From: Clostridia bacterium
Lineage (GTDB): Bacteria > Bacillota_A > Clostridia > Oscillospirales > Acutalibacteraceae
Reading direction: 5' to 3'
DNA length: 10,858 nt
NCBI GenBank assembly: GCA_017423885.1
Contig: JAFPCJ010000161.1
Coordinates: 1 to 10,858 of the forward strand
Part shown: positions 7,985 through 10,858 of the stretch, in pieces
Position numbering within the stretch: position 1 is the first letter of the stretch
Layout: each line of letters opens with the position of its first letter
Notes under the pieces: model-generated
What the model saw: only the letters and a program-made list of their open reading frames with translations
What the model was told of the DNA's origin: nothing
Database searches by the model: none
Position numbers and translations under genes: made by a program

Positions 7985-8015
7985 TTTCGTGCGTTTTGTC
8001 TTCAGTGAGACAGCC
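7985..8015 (-). repeat. Right terminal inverted repeat of the element
   Basis: This ends AGTGAGACAGCC and is the inverted partner of 7792-7822 (12 terminal bases perfect, about 24 of 31 overall). Confidence 0.7.
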
Positions 8016-8022
8016 TTTTTTT
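8004..8022 (+). terminator. Element end plus T7 tract, possible terminator for the plus-strand operon
   Basis: The right inverted repeat is followed directly by seven T (8016-8022). With the upstream arm of the element, a transcript from tatD or the mini-gene would form a long hairpin followed by a U-run, a plausible intrinsic terminator. The arms are about 200 bases apart, so this is tentative. The T-run abuts the minus-strand acyltransferase stop codon (8021-8023). Confidence 0.35.
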
Positions 8023-8788
8023 ATAGCTTTAACCAATTAAACACAACGAAAAGAATTGCGTAGCATACAGGCTGATGAAGCATATAGATAATGAGTGCGT
8101 GTCTGCCGATGAATTCAAGCGGTGGCAGAGAAATGCAGGAAAGGTACTTTAATAGCTCATAACGCTTAAAGCAATGATACAGAAAATAGCCCATCCAGAA
8201 GACAAACAGCCAAGGAATAAGCGGAACATAATCGGCAGAAGAAAAGGCGGCGGTAGGGAAGCCTAAAAATGCGGTGAGATCGTTTGCAAACAAAAAGTCG
8301 GGAAGCTCGGCGGTGAACTTCCAAATTCCTACCGTTCCAAGTTCTGTATTCTTAAATATCAAAAACAGTACGGCGCATATCAATAATCCGATAATTGGCT
8401 GAAGTCTTGAAAAAAGTCTGTCAAGCGGTATGGTGAGGAGCATTGCACAGCCGAGTAACGTCAAAACACCGAAAATTATAAATCCCTTGGGTACAAAAAG
8501 ATGGGTAAATACGGTGATGATTCCCGAACAGAGCAATACCGTCAGTGCGCGGCGAAGATGCTTTTTGCCGAGCGACCACGAAAAGCCTGATATCATAATA
8601 AAGCTCCACCGAATACTTGCTTGCCAAAGAGATGCTATATCGGAGTCAAACCAAGTGATTTCTTTTTCGAAAATATTTACTAAATCCCAAACGGTATGAT
8701 ATGCGATCATTGAAATTACCGAGACCGCGCGGAGTATATCTAACAGAGTATATCGTTTCATGGCATCAACCGTTATAAAGAGTGGCAT
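8021..8788 (-). CDS. DUF1624/HGSNAT_cat-family membrane acyltransferase
   Basis: This multispanning protein resembles the catalytic region of heparan-alpha-glucosaminide N-acetyltransferase; bacterial members probably acetylate a sugar or envelope component, but their substrates are largely unknown. Family marks: LDILRAVSVISMIAYH with H31 in the first membrane helix, ISGFS at 66-70, IIFGVLTLLG at 104-113 (many relatives have His where T110 stands), SADYVPLIPW at 184-193 and MLHQPV at 236-241. About seven hydrophobic segments are seen. The ATG at 8786-8788 has an AAAAAGG ribosome binding site and overlaps the end of the ABC gene by 23 bases. ATG codon 10 (8759-8761) gives the more family-like N-terminus MKRYTLLD but has no clear ribosome binding site. 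It is the last gene of the minus-strand operon, co-transcribed with the exporter. Confidence 0.85.
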   Translation of the reverse strand: MPLFITVDAMKRYTLLDILRAVSVISMIAYHTVWDLVNIFEKEITWFDSDIASLWQASIRWSFIMISGFSWSLGKKHLRRALTVLLCSGIITVFTHLFVPKGFIIFGVLTLLGCAMLLTIPLDRLFSRLQPIIGLLICAVLFLIFKNTELGTVGIWKFTAELPDFLFANDLTAFLGFPTAAFSSADYVPLIPWLFVFWMGYFLYHCFKRYELLKYLSCISLPPLEFIGRHALIIYMLHQPVCYAILFVVFNWLKL

Positions 8789-10508
8789 AAAAGCCTTTTT
8801 GTTTTAAAAGTTCATCATGCGTTCCTTGCTCGATCACCGAGCCGTCTCGCATTACAAGGATAAGATCAGCGTCTTTTACGGTGGAAAGGCGGTGGGCTAC
8901 GATAAAGCTTGTTCTTCCTTGCATAAGGCGCGCGAAAGCCTTTTGTATTCGAAGCTCGGTACGAGTGTCGATAGATGACGTTGCTTCGTCAAGTATCAGC
9001 ATGGGCGGCAGGCAAAGCATTATTCGCGCTATACATAAAAGCTGCTTTTGACCTTGTGAGAGACTTCCGCCGTCCTCGGAAAGAATAGTGTCATAGCCTT
9101 GCGGCAGACGCTTGATGAAGCTATGAGCGTGGGCGGCTTTGGCGGCGGCAATTATTTCTTCGCGCGTGGCATCACTTTTGCCCATTGCGATATTTTCGCA
9201 TACAGTACCTTTGCGAAGCCATGTTTCCTGCAACACCATTCCATAGTTTTTGCGTAGACTTTCTCGGGTGAGTGTGCTGATATTCTGACCGTCCACCGTG
9301 ATCGCTCCTGAATCAATATCATAAAAACGCATCAGAAGATTTATAAGCGTGGTCTTGCCGCATCCTGTAGGACCTACGATGGCAATGCGCTGACCCGAAA
9401 GTACCGTAAGCGACAGATCTTCTATAAGCTTTTTACTCTTATCGTAGGAGAAGCAGACCTTGTCCATTACAACCTCGCCCGATACATTGCAAAGCCTTGC
9501 GGCATCATCTGCTTCGGGCGGCTCGGGTGTTTCATCTATCAGCTCGAAAAGGCGTTCTGCACAGGCAAGAGCATTCTGAAGCTCGGTTATAACTCCCGAT
9601 ATCTCATTAAAGGGCTTTGTGTATTGGTTGGCATACGCCAGAAAAGAGGAAAGACCGCCTACGGTGATTCCGCCCGAGATAACGGCAGTAAGAGCGCCGA
9701 TAAGGGCAACAGCCGCGTAAACTATACTGTTTATAAAACGGGTGCAGGGATTGGTGAGCGAGGAAAAGAAGGTTGCTTTAAGTGAACTTCCTTTGAGACG
9801 CTCGTTTATTTCTGCAAATTCCTCGGAACAGCGTTCTTCGCGTGAAAATGCTTTTAAAACCTTTATTCCGCTTATCATCTCGTCGATATACGCACTTTGC
9901 TCGGCGCGCGTCTCGGCTTGAAGCTTGAACATGGTATAGGTGCGTGAAGCAATAAACCGTGCAACAAAAAGCGAAAGCGGCGTGAGGATAACTACTGCAA
10001 GTGCTATGCGCCAATCAAGACGAAGCATAAAAAAGAGTGTGCCGAGAATGGTGATAAGTCCTGTAAAAAGCTTGGCAAAGCCCATGAGCAGACCGTCGGC
10101 AAATTGGTCGGCATCGGCAATTATGCGCCCCGATATCTCGCCCGAAGGATGGGTGTCAAGATAGGAGAGGGGAAGCGTTTGAAGGGTAGTGAAGGCTTCG
10201 TTTCTTATATCACGCACAACAAAAAAGGTTATGCGGTTATTTACCGTATTCATTACCCATTGCAGTATACCGACTGCCGCGGCAATAATACCGAGCTTTA
10301 AAAGTATGGAGAAAAGACCGTCAAAATCTACATTTCCTTTTGAGATTATGCGGTCGATAGCCTGACCTACAAGAATGGGGATATACAGTGAGCCTGCAAC
10401 GGTTATTGCCGCAAGCAAAAGAGAGAGTACAAGCAAAATGCGGTACCTTCCTATATGGCGAAGCATTCGTTTGAGGGTGCCTGCTTTGGCAAAATTTGGT
10501 TTTTTCAT
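8766..10508 (-). CDS. Heterodimeric ABC exporter, ATP-binding/permease subunit with intact ATPase residues
   Basis: This 580-residue half-transporter has an N-terminal six-helix ABC exporter membrane domain (about 20-320) fused to an ATP-binding domain. Walker A is at 379-387 (GPTGCGKTT), the signature at 483-487 is LSQGQ rather than LSGGQ, Walker B ends at D507 with catalytic E508, the D-loop is SSID, and the switch histidine is H539. A normal Glu and His with an altered signature is the pattern of the TM288/BmrD-type partner in heterodimeric exporters. The ATG overlaps the upstream subunit's stop (ATGA), and AAGGAG lies 11 bases upstream inside that gene, so the two are translationally coupled. 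The substrate cannot be told; this class is often annotated as multidrug or lipid export. The acyltransferase gene follows at its 3' end. Confidence 0.93.
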   Translation of the reverse strand: MKKPNFAKAGTLKRMLRHIGRYRILLVLSLLLAAITVAGSLYIPILVGQAIDRIISKGNVDFDGLFSILLKLGIIAAAVGILQWVMNTVNNRITFFVVRDIRNEAFTTLQTLPLSYLDTHPSGEISGRIIADADQFADGLLMGFAKLFTGLITILGTLFFMLRLDWRIALAVVILTPLSLFVARFIASRTYTMFKLQAETRAEQSAYIDEMISGIKVLKAFSREERCSEEFAEINERLKGSSLKATFFSSLTNPCTRFINSIVYAAVALIGALTAVISGGITVGGLSSFLAYANQYTKPFNEISGVITELQNALACAERLFELIDETPEPPEADDAARLCNVSGEVVMDKVCFSYDKSKKLIEDLSLTVLSGQRIAIVGPTGCGKTTLINLLMRFYDIDSGAITVDGQNISTLTRESLRKNYGMVLQETWLRKGTVCENIAMGKSDATREEIIAAAKAAHAHSFIKRLPQGYDTILSEDGGSLSQGQKQLLCIARIMLCLPPMLILDEATSSIDTRTELRIQKAFARLMQGRTSFIVAHRLSTVKDADLILVMRDGSVIEQGTHDELLKQKGFYATLYNG

Positions 10509-10858
10509 GCTTCGGCACTCTCCTTTTTGAATTGGGATTCATGTATCTCTCGGTAGATGTCACAGCTTTCAAGAAGCTGTTCATGAGTGCCGCAGCCTAC
10601 GCATTCGCCGTCCTCGAGAACGATTATCTTATCGCAATGCGAGATAGCACCCGTGCGTTGCGAGACGTTGAAAACAGTAGGCGAAAAGGGAAGAGCGGAT
10701 AATGCGGCGCGCAAGGCGGCATCAGTAGCAGTATCAAGCGCAGAGGAACTGTCGTCAAGTATCAATATCTGCGGCTTTTTCACAAGTGCTCGCGCAATGG
10801 TAAGACGCTGACGCTGTCCGCCTGAAAAATTGCGTCCCATAGCTTCAACGTTGCAAGC
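10505..10858 (-). CDS. Heterodimeric ABC exporter, degenerate-site subunit (partial, C-terminal end)
   Basis: Only the last 117 codons lie in the window; the frame stays open to the right edge, and the Met at 10838-10840 is internal. It begins just before the signature, which is canonical (FSGGQ, 10814-10828) and followed by RQRLTIARAL. Walker B reads ILILDD, with Asp (10751-10753) in place of the catalytic Glu, and the switch position is Gln (10658-10660, SQR) in place of His. These changes match the TM287/BmrC/LmrC-type subunit, whose own ATP site is hydrolysis-deficient and complements the downstream partner. Its stop overlaps the next ATG by four bases (ATGA). The promoter and membrane domain are outside the window. 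Confidence 0.92.
   Translation of the reverse strand, partial: ACNVEAMGRNFSGGQRQRLTIARALVKKPQILILDDSSSALDTATDAALRAALSALPFSPTVFNVSQRTGAISHCDKIIVLEDGECVGCGTHEQLLESCDIYREIHESQFKKESAEA

Larger units (their letters stand above)
7788..8019. mobile_element. MITE-like repeat element with terminal inverted repeats (copy 2)
   Basis: This roughly 232-bp element has no credible coding capacity. Its ends are inverted repeats: GGCTGTCTCACT (7792-7803) is perfectly complementary to 8004-8015, and similarity extends inward to 31 bp (7792-7822 against 7985-8015, about 24 of 31 matching). The interior is rich in nested hairpins: 7827-7834/7839-7846, 7850-7855/7859-7864, 7868-7880/7908-7920 and 7828-7842/7944-7958. 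A second end of the same kind occurs at 13-52. The interior GAGGGAGGTGGC...GACGGAGGGAGAG resembles a dispersed repeat I recall from gut Clostridia. No clear target-site duplication is visible. It lies between two converging operons. Confidence 0.7.

Noticed and set aside
7779..8036. 85-codon minus-strand frame
   Set aside because: It lies almost wholly in the MITE-like element and reads through its hairpins and inverted repeats. No ribosome binding site or protein family is apparent.
10505..10840. Stand-alone 111-residue ABC protein starting at the Met at 10838-10840
   Set aside because: The frame continues open to the window edge and the Met lies just before the ABC signature, so this is the end of a longer gene cut by the window.

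Overview
The window looks like chromosomal DNA of a low-to-moderate-GC Firmicute, most likely a gut-type Clostridia (perhaps Oscillospirales). This is inferred from AGGAGG-type ribosome binding sites, gram-positive sigma-A-like promoters, the protein families present, and a GAGGGAGG-rich dispersed repeat of a kind I associate with that group. No database search was possible. Most of the window is housekeeping sequence.

Layout. (1) Positions 1-52 carry one end of a dispersed repeat. (2) Enolase (eno) lies on the minus strand at 90-1322. (3) A 108-base divergent intergenic region holds two sigma-A-like promoters whose -10 boxes overlap on opposite strands, one for eno and one for the plus-strand operon. 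(4) The plus-strand operon is rlmB (23S rRNA 2'-O-methyltransferase), a large membrane protein, metG (methionyl-tRNA synthetase) and tatD (metal-dependent DNase). The gaps are 35 and 13 bases, then a 1-base overlap. (5) After tatD come a perfect 13-bp hairpin, a 36-codon Asn/Lys/Gln-rich mini-gene and a roughly 230-bp MITE-like element with terminal inverted repeats. (6) A minus-strand operon enters from the right edge: the C-terminal end of one half-ABC exporter, its complete partner, and a DUF1624/HGSNAT-type membrane acyltransferase. The repeat element sits between this operon and the converging tatD operon.

The most unusual feature is the 885-residue protein at 2228-4885. Its membrane topology and N/P-domain landmarks follow a P1B (heavy-metal) P-type ATPase, but every catalytic motif I can place is replaced: the CPC site, DKTGT, the HP of the N domain, TGD and GDGxNDxP. 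The A domain is shortened and lacks TGES. It also has an approximately 335-residue acidic, lysine-rich, apparently disordered N-terminal extension. I read it as a P-type ATPase-derived pseudoenzyme embedded in a translation-related operon.

The two ABC half-transporters show the complementary degeneracy of heterodimeric exporters such as TM287/288 and BmrCD. The partial upstream subunit has Asp for the catalytic Glu and Gln for the switch His but a normal SGGQ signature. The downstream subunit has intact Walker and switch residues but an LSQGQ signature.
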